DNA of 64,000 bases from Ulota crispa (GCA_963920765.1 OY987247.1:16402471-16466470), one strand, 5' to 3'. Counted from the first letter of the stretch, positions 10,485-24,119 are shown. Numbers and translations are program-made. Notes: generated by a model from the letters alone, not told the origin.

Positions 10485-13400
10485 ATGGGGAAGAAGAGTG
10501 GATACAACCCGGAGATGCCTGTGTTTCTTGGCACAACTAATGTTAATTTGGCTCGAAAGCAACGAGGATGGCGTCTTGCTCTTTTCATTATCTTCTTCTT
10601 TATCGACATCGTGGCTTCACTGGTAGGTTATCTTGCGCTAATTTTCACCTACTTCTATTTGCTATCCTACGAAGGGGTATTAGATATTAGACTTCTTTGA
10701 ACGAAACTACAGTCGCTTCTACGCTTGCTGTCTGATTATATCTGAGGGACCTTCGAGTTCGATTGCCGGATCTCAGTAGATACCCCTTGGCGGATATTTT
10801 TGGAGTTCGAATTCTTCTCATTTTGGCTTTGGGCATAGATTATCCCTAATGCGGAGCGTTTGTTGTAACGACCCGCTCTTAATTGACCGTCATCTTGGCG
10901 TGTACATGTTTCAATCAAGATTGTTAGTCTCCAGAATACAAGCCGAGCTAAACTGCAAGCCTCAAAGGGAACCTGGGGGCAACACGAGGGACTCAAAGTG
11001 TCGCTTAATACCTTCTTCGGTGTCTATTTAGTTGAGAAGGCTTAACACGCTGGCTTTGTGGCACTTGCAGACGTTATTCGCCTCAGTTCATCTCTGGAGC
11101 GAAGTGAATGACTTTTCGCTATTGAGTTCGCTGCAAGATTTTTACCATGATTCGTCGGACCTAGTTATTCTCAGCTTCACTCGAATCGTATGTCTGGGGG
11201 GATTGGCGTATGTAGGAAGCCTATTGGCTCGGAGCGAGGCTGTTAGCAAAGAGGAAGCAAAGTTGAAGCCGAAAGTTGTAGTTAGAAAGGACGAGCCGCA
11301 GGTCAACGGCAAAGTCCTACATCAGGTCAATGGTAAAACTCGAAACGGCGAATCAAATGGCGACCTGAAAGAACCTCTTCTGGTCAAAAAGGAAGTCAAG
11401 AATGAGAAACCGATTGCCACCTATGATGAGTGGTTTTCTGGATCTTCTAAGAAAGACGTTGTGCTTTTTGCTACCTTTATAGTCTGTACTGCATTTCAGG
11501 TAACTTACTGTTTTCAATTTAATTGGTGCTCATGTTCATCAAGTTAGAATGCCTATTTTATAGTGGTTCCAAGCATCTCGTTCACCCCAGTAGTAGTATC
11601 AATTTTTGGTATCGAAGGTTTTCGAAGTGTGGGGGCTGCTCATCACGTGTTGCTTTTTTAATTCTGTCAATTGTTGGTTGTTACATTTTCGTTGCCACTA
11701 CTGTAGACTGTTTGAAGGTATTTGCGCTTTGATCGAGTCTCTAAATTGCATATTTACCAAGTAAATGACTTCGGCAACGTTAGGAACTGTACTGCACCAA
11801 TTTGTGCATCGCCGAGCTCTGACGTTATCTCCTGGGAGTGCAGGCATTTGTTGGGGCGAAATGCGTGTGTTTCTATTTTGATACTACGCATGTGCTGTTC
11901 AATGTTCGGGTTGAAGTATGGCAAGGCATTTTGATGGGCACTACAGTTGTATGGATCAATGCAGAGAGCTCATTATTGACAAGGGTCGTTGATTCCAATC
12001 GTGTACTGGGGCGTGCCCTGTTTCTGAATTCAAAGCGTGGTCGACCTAGTTCACAGGATTCTCGAGTTTCGGTGCTTACGAACAGGTCAGCTCGATATGC
12101 CTTGTGTATTCTTTCATACGGTAAGAGAGCGCATGAAATTCTCTTATGGCTGTGTACGACATCAAAGAGCCTTTCTTTAAAATTCAATCACTTATCGAAA
12201 GCTTTCATCCAAATGTCTTTGCAAAATGCCTCAATTTCTATATGTTGTTTTTAAATGCCGCTGCCGTATGCATGGGGCTCATTGCTTCTCTGTTCCACGA
12301 ATGCAGTGTCAACCTTGTCAGTGGAGAAGTTACCGAGGAAGGAGCCTTGAGGGGTGATAAGGGTGCGAAAACTGACGCAGACGTTGACCAGGGTGACTAT
12401 TTGTTGCGAGCCGTGGCTTTAGCCAGAGGGGAGGCTTATTTATTGACTGTGGCTTTCTTATGTCTCGGTCTTTCTTCTGTATCGAGTTTGATTCTTCCTA
12501 GTTATCAGGTATTTAATCCATGTCATCAGTTTGGTCTACACGGTGGTTTATATTTAATTGTTTCTGTCACTTTTTAATTTTTGCGCGTAGTTCTAATATT
12601 ACGTTTTATAAAAGCATGAAGAACTTTACGTATGTATTCTGATGTACTGCTGATATTTTACAGGGCCGTATTTTAGATCACGTTATTCAAAGGGCAGTAG
12701 AGCTATTCAGGAGGGATGTTTTGCTCCTGGTTGCTTTCAGCTTTACGACTGGTTTGTTTGAAGCCGTTCGAAATCTATGTTTTGCTGTAGTAGGAAAGCG
12801 TGTTTTGAAGACTCTGCAAGACAAATTGTTTATGGGCATCATTATTCAAGATATTGCTTATTTTGATGGCACTACATCTGGCGAGGTGGGCGTGCTACCT
12901 TCAATCTAAGACTAGTGGATGCCTGAACACAAGAAGTAACTTTCAGTACTTCTTCAACTGATGGATTTGTTGCACAATGTTCTTCGATATTGAAAATTCA
13001 CCTTCGGAAATTAAGCATCTCGACTACGCAGAGAGTATGCTGGGGCCAAGTGCTTTTTGAAATCTATATCGCGATATCAATAGTATCGTCAATTTATTTA
13101 TATAATTTGCATTAGTTTTTAACATTGTGATTGTGGATCTTTCTGAACAGCTCACCTCAAGGCTGACGAACGATGTTTCCTCAATGGCGGAACCAGTGAA
13201 TTGGATGCTTTCTGCCCTTTTGCGCAACCTTATATCCCTCTCCGGTGGATTTATAATGTGTTTTGTTATAAGTTGGAAGCTGAGTATGCTGGCTTTCACT
13301 ACGATGGCTCCAATCATGCATATCACAGCTGTTTACTCGAGGTATGTCTGTCTGATTTCAGCTTTAGATTCTCTTTCTAGTTAAATGAGAGCTGAAGTTG

Positions 13401-15731
13401 TTCTTCAAAAGAACAATCTATGATCGAAATCTTACACACTTGGTATCAGGCAAGTGATTATTTTAATTTAAATGTGGTACTTGAACAGATGGTCCCGGGA
13501 ACTCAATCGCAAGCGTTATGCATTGCTTGCTGAGGCAAATTCAGCAGCCTCCGAAGCTATTGGAAACATACGTACGGTGCGGGCATTCTCCACTGAAGAC
13601 ACAGAACTCGAACGTTTTAAATCCAAGACTTATGCTGCCATGGAGAAAGGTGTCAGAGATGCCTTTGCTTATGCTGGAGCTGTGGCCGTGAACGATTGGC
13701 TAGATCTAGGCGCATCAGTGTTAATCCTTTGGTAAGATTAGCATTTTGCAAGTTTCCTTTTGAATTGTTAGTTCTGTTTTTCCCTCTCTAGGTTCACGAT
13801 ACGAGCTTGGTATATTTGCTCTTCACCTTCATTAAGCTGGAAGTTCCTTCTGGGAGTTATTTTAGGTGTATACTTGAAGTCTGAGTATGGTAGTGGAATG
13901 TTTGTGTTTAGCTTTTTCATCCTATATTACAGGAAGGATGCGCTGTTTTGAATGGAGGTCTAAACACGGGTTCTCGTGTGTAGGTATGGAGGAGTGCTGG
14001 TCATGAATGATCGGTTGTCAGCTGGTAAACTTATTACATTTCAGTTGTACTGGAATCAAATTCAAAATGCATATCAGAGCATTATGTCGGTGCTGATGTC
14101 CCTAACTAGAGCAACTGGAGCTGCACAGCGTGTTCTATCTCTGGTGGATGCTCTCCCAGATATTGATCGAAATGCAGGCACTAAGGTATCCCACTTGGAA
14201 GGAGAAATCAAGCTTGAAAACTTGTACTTCTGCTACCAGATGCGACCACAGCATCCTGTTCTGTCAGGTGTTGATCTATCAGTTGGGAAAGGAGATGTCT
14301 GTGCGTTGGTTGGACGAAGTGGTGGCGGAAAATCGACAATTGTTCATCTTCTTATGCGATATTACGACCCTACACAAGGACGTATTCTTTTAGATGGTTG
14401 GGACTTGAGGGATCTCAGTCTGAAATCTGTCCACAAGCACATGGGTTTGGTTGCGCAGGAAACGCAAATGTTTGCTTGTTCAATCGAAGAAAATATCACC
14501 TATGGACTATCTTCTACAGATTGGCGGAGGGAGGACCTGGAGGAAGCTGCCAGGTTTGTTCTTCCGTTTTTGGTCACATGGCTCACATGATGAAGTGCGC
14601 AGACTGATTTATTTGGTTCTTTCATCTCTTGTGAATTAAACTGTAGGCTATGGATTGTTTTTTCAATCAATGCAAGTTGTACTTCACTAGTTCTAATTAC
14701 TAGGTAGATAGCACGAAGTGTTTTGTAAGTTGCTTCCAGTATTTTACCTTCTGACGAAATCATTGAAGTAAATCGAAGGAATGTTTTCTTATTTCTTTGA
14801 AAACATGGAACTTTTTTTCTAATGTATCTCCATTGTGTAACAGGTATGCTAACGCCCACGACTTCATTACGAGGTTTCCAGAAGGCTATGCAACAAAAGT
14901 AGGGGAGAGGGGGGTGCGTCTATCTGGCGGACAACGGCAGGTTAGAATCACTTCGGTTTTGGTCACTTTTCGGCAGTTCAGATAAAAGAAAATGCTTTGG
15001 TTTTATTAAGGTCTTGTGGCTATTGAAATATTTTTTGGCTTACACTTTTCAGTCATTGCACGTTATGAGGTATGATCATAATCTTGCCTGCTACGATCGT
15101 GCCTCTGCAAGCCACTAATTCTCCAAGATACTTTTTAGAATTTCTACGTTGGTTTATTTCTGGATTGAATTGTTACAGTAACTCTCTGCCCGAGGTGCTC
15201 GCTTGATATTCATCTCTATGAAACTTTTGCAGCGCATTGCAATTGCACGGATGCTGTTACGGCGACCCAAAGTTTTGCTGTTGGATGAAGCGACGAGTTC
15301 TTTGGACACTGAGAGTGAAGCCTTGGTGCAACAAGCACTAGATCGGCTGATTGGAGAGGGAGGTCGGACCATCGTTTTGGTTGCGCATCGACTCTCCACT
15401 GTTCGCAATGCTGATAACATTGCGGTTTTGGACAAGGGCCGGCTTGTCGAACAAGGGACTCACGAGGAACTCCTGATGAAAAGTATGTTTCTAAACCCTG
15501 AGTTGCTGCTCTGCATGTCATGCTATTATCGATGTTCTGTTTTACTCAGTTTGCGATACGAAGACTAAAACAGTAAATGTTCATATTACAGAAACTGGGG
15601 TTTATGAGAAGCTAGTCAGGCGGCAGCTGCACAAAGTGAGTAATCGCATCATGGAGGATCCTGAGGAAGTGGAGACTGCTGCTGATACGATCGACGCACT
15701 GATTGACGAGACTGCCAACAAGAAATTGTAG
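10485..15731 (+). CDS. ABCB half-size exporter, TAP/TAPL-like
   Basis: Eleven exons, all GT-AG with matching phases: 10485-10622, 11071-11499, 11844-12085, 12307-12508, 12664-12885, 13151-13341, 13489-13731, 13984-14553, 14844-14940, 15233-15482, 15592-15731; 2724 nt, 907 aa. Residues ~30-190 form an extra N-terminal membrane region split by a charged, Lys-rich linker (~100-165). The core transmembrane domain follows (~190-590). The nucleotide-binding domain has every motif: Walker [10 protein letters not shown] (666-674), signature LSGGQRQ (772-778), Walker [13 protein letters not shown] (from ~792), switch His in VAHRLSTVR (830). One TMD plus one NBD means a homodimer or heterodimer. TAP/TAPL-type relatives export peptides across ER or lysosomal/vacuolar membranes; substrate and location here are inference. 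The start is the ATG that opens the MGKKSGYN reading frame. The gene looks intact. Confidence 0.93.
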
Positions 15732-17164
15732 TTCCCGGCATTTCTCCCGGTCGTCTCGCACCTGTTGCAACACCCGGTCCTTGCCACTGCGTGCGGACCT
15801 GATTACGTCCTCTTTACCTGCTCTAATCGCAGCTCCCACATGCGGCATTGCTGTATCATACCTGCAAGAATTCGTATGGTAGAGCATCATAACGTTAATG
15901 ACGCTGAATGGGAAAGGTATTAGGGTATGGGCTGGAGCTTTTGCCCAACCTATTGCCCTCACACACGAAGCAGTGGGGGGAATGAGCTTCCGCCCTTTTG
16001 AGGAGATTTACTAGTTGTCAATTCTTACGGCATATGTTTGACGTACTCAATTGATTGCGCCGCCGCCCCGTAACTCTCTCCTATGGCTTTCGGCTTGCAA
16101 AAAGCTGTAACCTGGACAAGTGAATTGATTTGGGACTGTATGTGTTGGCCTCGAGCTGCTGGCCAAATTTCCCGGGCGCAATTCTGGACTTTCAGTCCTC
16201 TTGAGGTTTTTGTTTTAGTTAATGAGAAATTCACCACTATATTTATGGCAAATGTTTCTTGATGACGTAGTTGGCTTCTTTTTCACTCGATTTTTTTTCT
16301 AGCTCAATTGGATTGTTCTGCCTGGACAAATCCGTAGCGTACAAAGATCATTCTGATATCTGGAAGCCTGTTATTTGGTTCAATTTAGACCTTGATGAAT
16401 CTAGTCCTGTGTGACGGATTTGCTAGGTCCTCAAACCATGTGTCATGCTCATATCACATTGAATACCATTGTTAGTGGGTTTGGGTTTCTGGCAAGTGAA
16501 ATATGTGAAGGACATTATCATTCTCCCTTCTGAGAATGTTTCGTTGTTATAAATTATCACATATGCTCCATGACTACCTGCTTCTACTGGTGAACCTGCA
16601 GTTCATTTGCATGATGCGTTTCTAACATATGAGCATATGGAGAGATTGCTTGTAGTGATAGACAAGCAAGTGAGTTGGAGGAACAATAGGCTTCCTTAGT
16701 AATTAATGAGATTGATAGCATTATTGAACGTCTCGCTAAGTACTCAATTGACTCCTAATCTCAAAGTCGACATATTGCTCAATGGTGTTAAAAATGTACA
16801 AACGTGAATGATACATATGTGGTTAGAGTACCACGTTTGTCGCTACGATTGTAGCATTCTTTGAGAATCGGTTGGTATCAACATTCATGTGAAAGAGTTT
16901 GTACTTTTTGCTACTTTTTAGCAATGATAGTTTTCCATGTTTAAGGTTTTCCTTGGTTGTGTAATGCATGATGCTTATTACCATCAAATCCCAAAGTGAG
17001 CTGACCACTAGTATGAAGTTTGGGTTTTGTTATTCTTGGTGATGAAATTGCTTTTCAGCTAGTGAGTATATGTGTTGTGTTTTAGAATGTTGAATCCCTC
17101 TACAAATTCCACAACTTGAAATCCCATCATTATGCATTTAGCTTTTCTAAATAGTATGCAGGAC
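15732..17164. other. 3' flank of ABC gene, no further gene seen
   Basis: The first few hundred bases probably form the ABC 3' untranslated region. The minus-strand open frames here overlap or mirror the ABC gene. Nothing else was recognised up to the tandem array at 17.2 kb. Confidence 0.5.
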
Positions 17165-19150
17165 TGTGTCTGTCGGTTTGATAATTAGTGATTGGCTGTA
17201 GGCCAAAGGGCAAGGTGAAAGGACAATGACATGGGTGTTGGGTGTGGAAGGGCAAACCCATTGGATCTTTTTCCAACTTGGAATTGGAATTCAACTACAA
17301 AGGGGTGGGGAGGGAGAAATGAAGAGGCAAATTGATTTGAAATCCAAATTCAAATAATAAGGAGGTAAACAAAAGGGCATGTTTGTAATTGTTTAAATTT
17401 AATTGTGCCTTATTGGATATTTTTTAATTTAATTTTAGAAAACATCAAATTTCTTTGTACTCTTTTTATGAATGGCATATATTTCTTTTTACTAAATTAA
17501 CTTCAAACAACATCCTAATTTGCTCAGATTATTAGAAAATATGTATTAGACTTATTTAACTTCAGTTATTTAGGTTGATTTAATACCAACCTTTTCTTTT
17601 AAATGAAATTTCTATTGAAAATTTCAAGTTGAATTTCTCCAAAAAAATGCTAAATGGAGCTGCAAACTCATGAACTTATGCTAAATGGAAACATCACATT
17701 TACCTTTGCTATGCTAAATGGGGCTACCTCCTTCTTTAATAAAAAATTTCCTTTTTTTTTCAAAATCCCCCAACTCAAATCCCACACCACCATGATAGAC
17801 GAGTCTTGAGACCATTTTGCTACCGCAAAATGGGATCATGACTCGTCTATCCTCATAAAAGAATGCCCACTTTTCCTTTGTATTTTGTGTGTTTGTGTGT
17901 GTGTCTATCGGTTTGATAATTAGTGGTTGGCCAAGGGCCAAGGGGCAAAGTGAAAGGACAATGACATGGGTGTTGGGTGTGAAAGGACATTTTTTGATGA
18001 AACCCATTGAATCTTTTCTAACTTGAATTTAAAATTCAACTACAAAGATGGGGAGGGAGATGAAGAGGCAAATTGATTTGAATTTTAAGGAATGGATTGA
18101 ACCACATTGGAGATTTTATTAATTTTGGAATTGAAATTCAATGTTCTTCAAGCGGTGGGGAGAATTTTTCTATTTCAATTTTATTTATTTAAATTTTAAA
18201 GTGACTCATTGGACATTTTTTCATTTGATTTGAAATGACCATCATAATTTGCTCAATTTATTAGAAAAAACATATTAGAATGATTTAAATTCAGCTATTT
18301 AAGTTGATTTAATTCCTATCCTTTTTTAAAAATGAAATTCTTACTAAAAATTTCAAGTTGAATTTCTACAAAAACATGCTAAATGAGGTTGCCAATTCCA
18401 TCTACTTATGCTAAATGGGGCTACCTCCTTCTTTAATAATAATAATAATAATAATAATAATTTCAAAATCCCCCAACTTGCATCCCATACCACCATGATA
18501 GACAAGTCTTGAGACCATTTTGTAGTAGCAAAATGGGATCAAGACTCATCTATCCTTATAAAAGAATGCCCACTTTTTGTAATGTATTTTGTGTGTGGGT
18601 TTGTGTGTGTTTTTGGTTTGATAATTAGTGATTGGCCGAGGGCCAAGGGGCAAGGTGGGCATGGGTGTGGAAGGGCAAACCGTTGAATTTGAAATTCAAA
18701 TACAAGGGGTAAGAAGGAAGGTGAAGAGGGAAATTGATTTGAAATTAAAATGCGAATCACGTTAGGAGTGAATTCCAAAAGTGACTCACCTAAAAAAATT
18801 GATGTTTGAAGCTCCCTATTCACTAAACTCCATTATATCCCATTGGATATTTTTCTTTAGTATGAAATTAAAATATAGTATTCTTCAAGTGATGGGGAAC
18901 ATTTTTTAATTTTGAATTTGAATTTCTCCAAAGGATTGAAAATTTGAGGGGATGGTATTTATTTAAATTTTAATTCAACTTCAAAGAGTTATGAATAAAA
19001 GATTTTTAAAATTAAATTAGTACATTTTATAAATGAGGGGTTTTAAAAAATAAATTATTATTATGATTTCTCCCACATTAAATATAATACCTTCACGTAT
19101 TGCGAGTCCAATAGATTTGAAAGACGAGTCTTGAGAATTTGCTACCTCTT
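17165..19150. repeat. Tandem array of ~720-bp units (about 2.7 copies)
   Basis: The block TTTGATAATTAGTGATTGGC recurs at ~17,177, ~17,912 and ~18,617, followed each time by GGGCAAGGTG, ATGGGTGT and GAGGCAAATTGATTTGAA-like segments. A second block, GCTAAATGGGGCTACCTCCT, recurs at ~17,713 and ~18,409, and a partial trace is at ~19,110. Each unit carries a strong stem-loop beside CCACCATGATAGAC. A (TAA)n run lies at 18,436-18,462 in unit 2. No coding capacity. Confidence 0.85.
17793..17851. other. Stem-loop conserved in the 720-bp array
   Basis: GATAGACGAGTC pairs with GACTCGTCTATC and, inside it, CCATTTTGC pairs with GCAAAATGG around a TACC loop; six bases on each side are unpaired. The second unit repeats it near 18,498-18,553 with base changes that leave most pairs possible. 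It is also open to reading as the relic of a small inverted-repeat element. Confidence 0.7.
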
Positions 19151-20002
19151 CCTCTCCCTCCTTTGAATTTCTCCTCTATTTTTATGATGTTTCACCCTTT
19201 GAGTGCCCTTTTCTATCCTTTCTCCCCTCTCTATTAAAACTTATGATGTTAATTGAGAATTATCGTGATTATAACATGAGACATTTTATTATGATACATA
19301 CACACCAACCTTTATAATATAGATTTTGAAGTTAGCATTAGTTTTAATGTAAAGTAAAAATCTTTTGGATATTGCATAATGGTGAAGATAAGTAGTTAGA
19401 AACTAGTTAGATTGTTGTTGTACACATTCGTAGTTGCTGCAAACAAGAGCAAAAAACACACGTCTCTGTTTTTGTTGAGTAGGAAGCACTTGTCCTTGTT
19501 GAGTGAGACAGTAGAGCGGGGTACACGTCATTTGTTGAGTGGGAATATATGGTCAACAACTACCTTGAAAGAGCAAAAAAAAATGCTACATCTTAAGGTT
19601 TTGTAAATAGATTGATTGTCATTGTTGTATAATTCTTTTTGTAATGAGAATTGTGGGTGTTGGACAAGTAATAATCAATAAAACATTGTTGCAATACTAG
19701 GTTCTCATTTGCCTTATTTCTTTTACACATACACCTTTCTTTCCATCCAACTAGCTTTGCAGTACTATTTGGATCAATAGATGCCCTTTGGCTATATGGA
19801 GTTACCTTCATCTATTGTCGTGCTTCCTTCTCACCACTTTAGAGGGTTTTAATGGAAACCAAAAACCTTGTTAGATAGGGCTTTTGAGGAATTTACAAAT
19901 GCATGCACGATATCACAAAATCGTTACACATAGGGGCTCCATTTGAAAGGAAATTTGTAGTAGGGGCACACTTGCAATATTATTGTTGCTTTGTATGGTA
20001 AG
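19151..20002. other. Intergenic stretch, no gene seen
   Basis: AT-rich DNA with a few short repeats of TTGTTGAGTGG (19,470-19,550). No gene, RNA or mobile-element end was recognised. Confidence 0.45.
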
Positions 20003-20655
20003 TTAACCCCTCACTGCCCCTGGAATTTTGGAGTATCTCAGAATTTGCTTGAAAGTGAACAAAATGTTGACATTTTGATCAATCTTATCAATTTTTTTTG
20101 AAATGTAACCATACAAATTTAAAGTAGACATGTTATAGATTGCATACAAAAAGAAATCACAACTATATCACTTATGGATTGAAAGATTATAATGTTTGAT
20201 CATGACGGTGTTAAAATTGTGAAAGTGATTTGAAGTCTTTCAATCCTCTTTTTGCATCTCAAACCCAAATTTGAGGGTACCAAAAAAATATGAGTATGTA
20301 AAGTACAACATGCATAACCCCAATCAATTTATAGCTTCTCAAAATCTATTCTACAATTTTTTAAAATGAATTTTTAATGCAATTTTTTCTCCAAGTTCTA
20401 GTGTACTCGAGGCTCATTTCCAAGAGCCTTCAACACTAGAAAGTGAAGATTTGCAATGGACACCCTTGCACAAAATCTTGAATAAACAAATCATGTTAAT
20501 TCATTTTCAAGATTAAACTCTTGATGCTGAAACTAGACTTCAACAACAATTTAGATATAATAATAACCACACAAAAAATCTTCAAAAAACTTTGGGGATC
20601 CCTAAACAAATTTTAGAGGGGCGAAATAAACCCCCCTCGGGTGTTGAGGGGTTAA
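20003..20655. mobile_element. TTAA-flanked MITE, copy B (~650 bp)
   Basis: TTAA flanks both ends; termini CCCCTCACTGCCC and, at the right, GGGTGTTGAGGGG. The interior is collinear with the copies at 1987-2772 and 33,089-33,741. No open frame. Interpreted as a non-autonomous piggyBac-like element. Confidence 0.85.
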
Positions 20656-22088
20656 AGGTGCATGCCACTATGGGCTAGAAGGGGTCACGTCCCTGGACCC
20701 GCCATAGGCGGTTTAGATGAAGTTTATGAAAACAATTGACACATAGTTTTGGTACACTCCATTGCCTTGAGTACAAAAATGAGGGTTTGGTGAGTTAACA
20801 TGTCAAGAAATTGTCACTTTCAAAGTTGTGGAGAGAATACAATGAACAAGTTGTGGAAAGTACGCAAGAGAGGATACAATTTTTGCAAAATAAGTGGCTT
20901 TACTGGAGAGGGGTTCTTAGAAATATTAAAGATTGAATAATAAGAGGCAAGAAATTGACAACCGCAGGTGACTAATGAATGATAGGGAACATCAAGTAAG
21001 CTGTGAATTAAAGGAGTAAAGAGTGGTGAACAAATGGCAAAATACAAGTTTGTTTTAAGAAAATGCTACTCCAATCAATCAAGAAAAACATTCATAGAAT
21101 GATCTTATCAAGTGATTTGAATTTTGAGCTTAATTGATCTTGGTAATCAACATAATTCCATACTTACCTCCTATAGAGAAGATAAATACATAGATTTATT
21201 TCAGCTATTAGGATTTTATCTCAACATGCGAAAGTGTTGAAAACAAGGGCACTAACAATATTGTGAACGAACGAAGGGCACTAGTAATATTGTTGGTTTG
21301 CCTTTTCTTGGATTTCTCTTCAAAATTTTGCTCCAATGTAGAATTGTTCTGCAATTTCATACCCTCATTTGTAAATTTTCCTATCTTGAAATAGGGTAAG
21401 TCTACATATATTGTAACTTTATATAATCTTTTATATAAAATGGGATTCACATGGATTGTCTAGCTCCATATGAAAGATGGTGTTCCACAACCTCCCAAGG
21501 TTCTATCAATTGCCTTGTCTAGTGTAACATGAGTTTTATCTCACGAAATACGTTGAAATACGTTGAAATACATTGACACTACAGTAATTGAAGCTCCACT
21601 AAACAAATATGTTATACTCCTAAATTTCAAATTCTAGTACATACTACCCAAACAAACAGATCGTTTTATCAATCTCGTTTTGCCAAGCATTGACACAAAT
21701 CGTTCTTTAGTGGGTGAAGTAGTATTTTCCGTGTTAGAATGAAAATTTGTTGCTTCATCTCTGAAGATGTAAGTACGTCATTTTGACATTTATTGCTAGT
21801 GGAACTATATAGCAAACATCACTTTATAATTTATTGAACCTAGTCGCTTTTTCGCATTAAGTTAGATTTTTCTTAAGAATTTCTATGAGTGCTAATAAAT
21901 TTGAGAATGCTATGCTATTTGCATTAGTATCAAGAGGCTAAATAACTTGTAACAACAAACAAGATGATTCAGTAGCTTCACTTGGCCGATGGGTGACACA
22001 GAGACAGCCTTCGTTCACATGATACAACGGATGGAGTTTTTGGTATCACCAGTGTACAAAATTTCGTTTTTTGGATGCATCTTAACCC
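20656..22088. other. Intergenic stretch, no gene seen
   Basis: Short open frames only. A small tandem repeat of the unit GTTGAAATAC lies at 21,551-21,580. Nothing else recognised. Confidence 0.45.
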
Positions 22089-22407
22089 TTAAGGTAGGAA
22101 CACCCATAAGCGTTAGATTAAGGGTTTTGAACATGATGACTATTAATAAACATCTAGCAAATTATAAGATCCTATTAGCAACAAAAAAATAACGAGTTTG
22201 CAATTTCATATGTGTTATTTGGATACTGTGAGAATAAGTTGTGAATTTTTAAAGAGCAAACTATCATTGTACCCATAACCAACACTAAGGTTTCATGTTC
22301 ACATGTTGTACATCCTTGTAATTACATCTATTTACTTCTACAGATTTTCCAAGATTTTAGAGGTGATGGTTATGGGGGCACTAACGCTTATGGGTGTTCC
22401 TACCTTA
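22089..22407. mobile_element. TAAGGTAGG-type MITE, copy 3 (319 bp)
   Basis: Ends TAAGGTAGGAACACCCATAA and its exact complement TTATGGGTGTTCCTACCTTA. Full-length relative of the copies at 5123-5440 and 7697-7941. Flanking bases create TTAA on both sides at this copy only, so the true target duplication of the family is unsettled. Confidence 0.88.
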
Positions 22408-24119
22408 AATGATGAAGAAGCCCAAATAGGGCCTCATGTCATTTTTAGCTCTTTGTTGATTAGGTCGCAAGACTGACTTTTTTATGTTCGGTTTCATGTA
22501 TCTTGGGCCTATACATACAACGTTTTTATACTAGTTCTGGTGATGCAAGATTTGGCCCATGCTTGATTATACCTTCAATAGCATGACCAATCAAATTAGT
22601 CAATTTAATCATGAAATTTTGGTCAGGTGTTAAAGAATCCAACTTACATTGCTGTTCTCTCTGTTGGTGCCATCTCCAGCAAATGTCTCCCGAATTTGTA
22701 TCATGAATCTAAATGATGCCATTTTGCAGCAGCATCACCTGACTCGAAAGATATCTAGTTGTTCCGTCTGGATCGTCACAGATTCCCACAGATCTGCAGA
22801 CAGACTCCGATCTGGATACAGTTGTTCAGAATGAGCATCTAAATTATGTACAAGCTCTGATTGGCAACTAGAATAGCATCGAGGTTGTTGTTCTGTGTAT
22901 GATGAAATGTTATATTGATGTCGTAAAAGAAAATCTGTCGTCTTTTAAAGTAGAAATGACTTCTCTCTCAGCAATACTGAGGAATTTGTTTTGCCTAATT
23001 GCAGACTGATGATACTCGCCCCACCTGTGATTTTTGTAGATTACAAGGTTTCTATCAGATTCCGAGCTGAGGGCAGGACTTCCTCACCGACCCATTCGCC
23101 GTTCATAAAGAGAATGTTCTCAGAAGAAGCTAAGAAAAATTGTATGCAACTTCATTGCAGTTTGGCTGCATTACCAAGTTATACTGCTCAGTCAGTCAGG
23201 CGGAGGTGCTCCTTCAATCACCCCCACTCCACCTAGAACCCATGACATATAGCCACCAGATTTAGAGGTTAGTAGAATAATAGGCTAGAATCCATTCATC
23301 TTTTTCCGGGTGCATGCGCGTCAAGGAAACGCTAATTTTCACGAGCACAAACTTCGTTCAGATGATCGACCATACACATTCTCTTCATCGCACCTGCAGA
23401 CTGAAATTGAATGATCAAAAGTGAGCTTCAGTACAGAAGGCTATGGGCACAAGCAAAATCGCTGGGCATGTGCATTTTTGACGCTCATTTCGAAGATGTG
23501 AAGTTGACAAATCGTCCTCTGATTACCCAGCAGAAATCATACAAAGGAGTTAGACTAGTGCAATGTAACATAACCGTGTGGTCGGAGCAGAACATGCAAT
23601 TATAAAAACACCGATGAAAAAGAAAATAAACTTCACTTTTGGAGGGTGCTCTGGAGCGTGACCTGAAACCTTGCCTGGGCGTCCAGGTATAGGTACATGA
23701 GGTCCAAAAAGAAGTTAGTGACCATATGGCAAACGGATTTGGTAAGCTGCTCCATCGAATGCCAGAGTGCCATCTAATTTCGGCACTTATTAATATGTAT
23801 CTGCAGGATGAAAGCCGTTGGATGAAACGGACAGCTGCCAATGCACCCCATGTACCTGCGTTCAATTTATGGCTGAACTATTAGGTTCAACATAATTTTT
23901 ACGGAGGGACAAGACTAAGTATAAGACAGGAGAGTTGCTAAGCAGTTTCAATAGACTTCAGATGTCAAAGAATATTCTAAGCGAACGTGTCGGGCTTAAG
24001 GCCAGTTCCACGGCTGTGCAATGTAGCACCTATTCCACCTAGTCCAAGAAATGTGGGTTACTTCCAGCTTGCCTTCACAAGTAGGACTTGCTTCTGTTCC
24101 GAGTCATGTTTTCAACTGC
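22408..24119. other. Region 3' of EXO84, no supported gene
   Basis: The part next to 24,120 is probably the EXO84 3' untranslated region. A 46-codon minus-strand open frame at 23,633-23,773 (starts MALWHSMEQLTK) sits after an acceptor-like ATTAG and reads like protein, but has no known match. The plus strand around 22,640-23,250 is richer in G+C and may hold an old gene remnant. Neither is accepted as a gene. Confidence 0.4.

Noticed and set aside
15154-15521. Minus-strand open frames of 93 and 101 codons
   Set aside because: They are shadows of the ABC nucleotide-binding domain exon at 15,233-15,482.
23633-23773. 46-codon minus-strand frame beginning MALWHSMEQL
   Set aside because: Reads like protein and follows an acceptor-like site, but it is short, lies beyond the EXO84 stop and has no recognised family.
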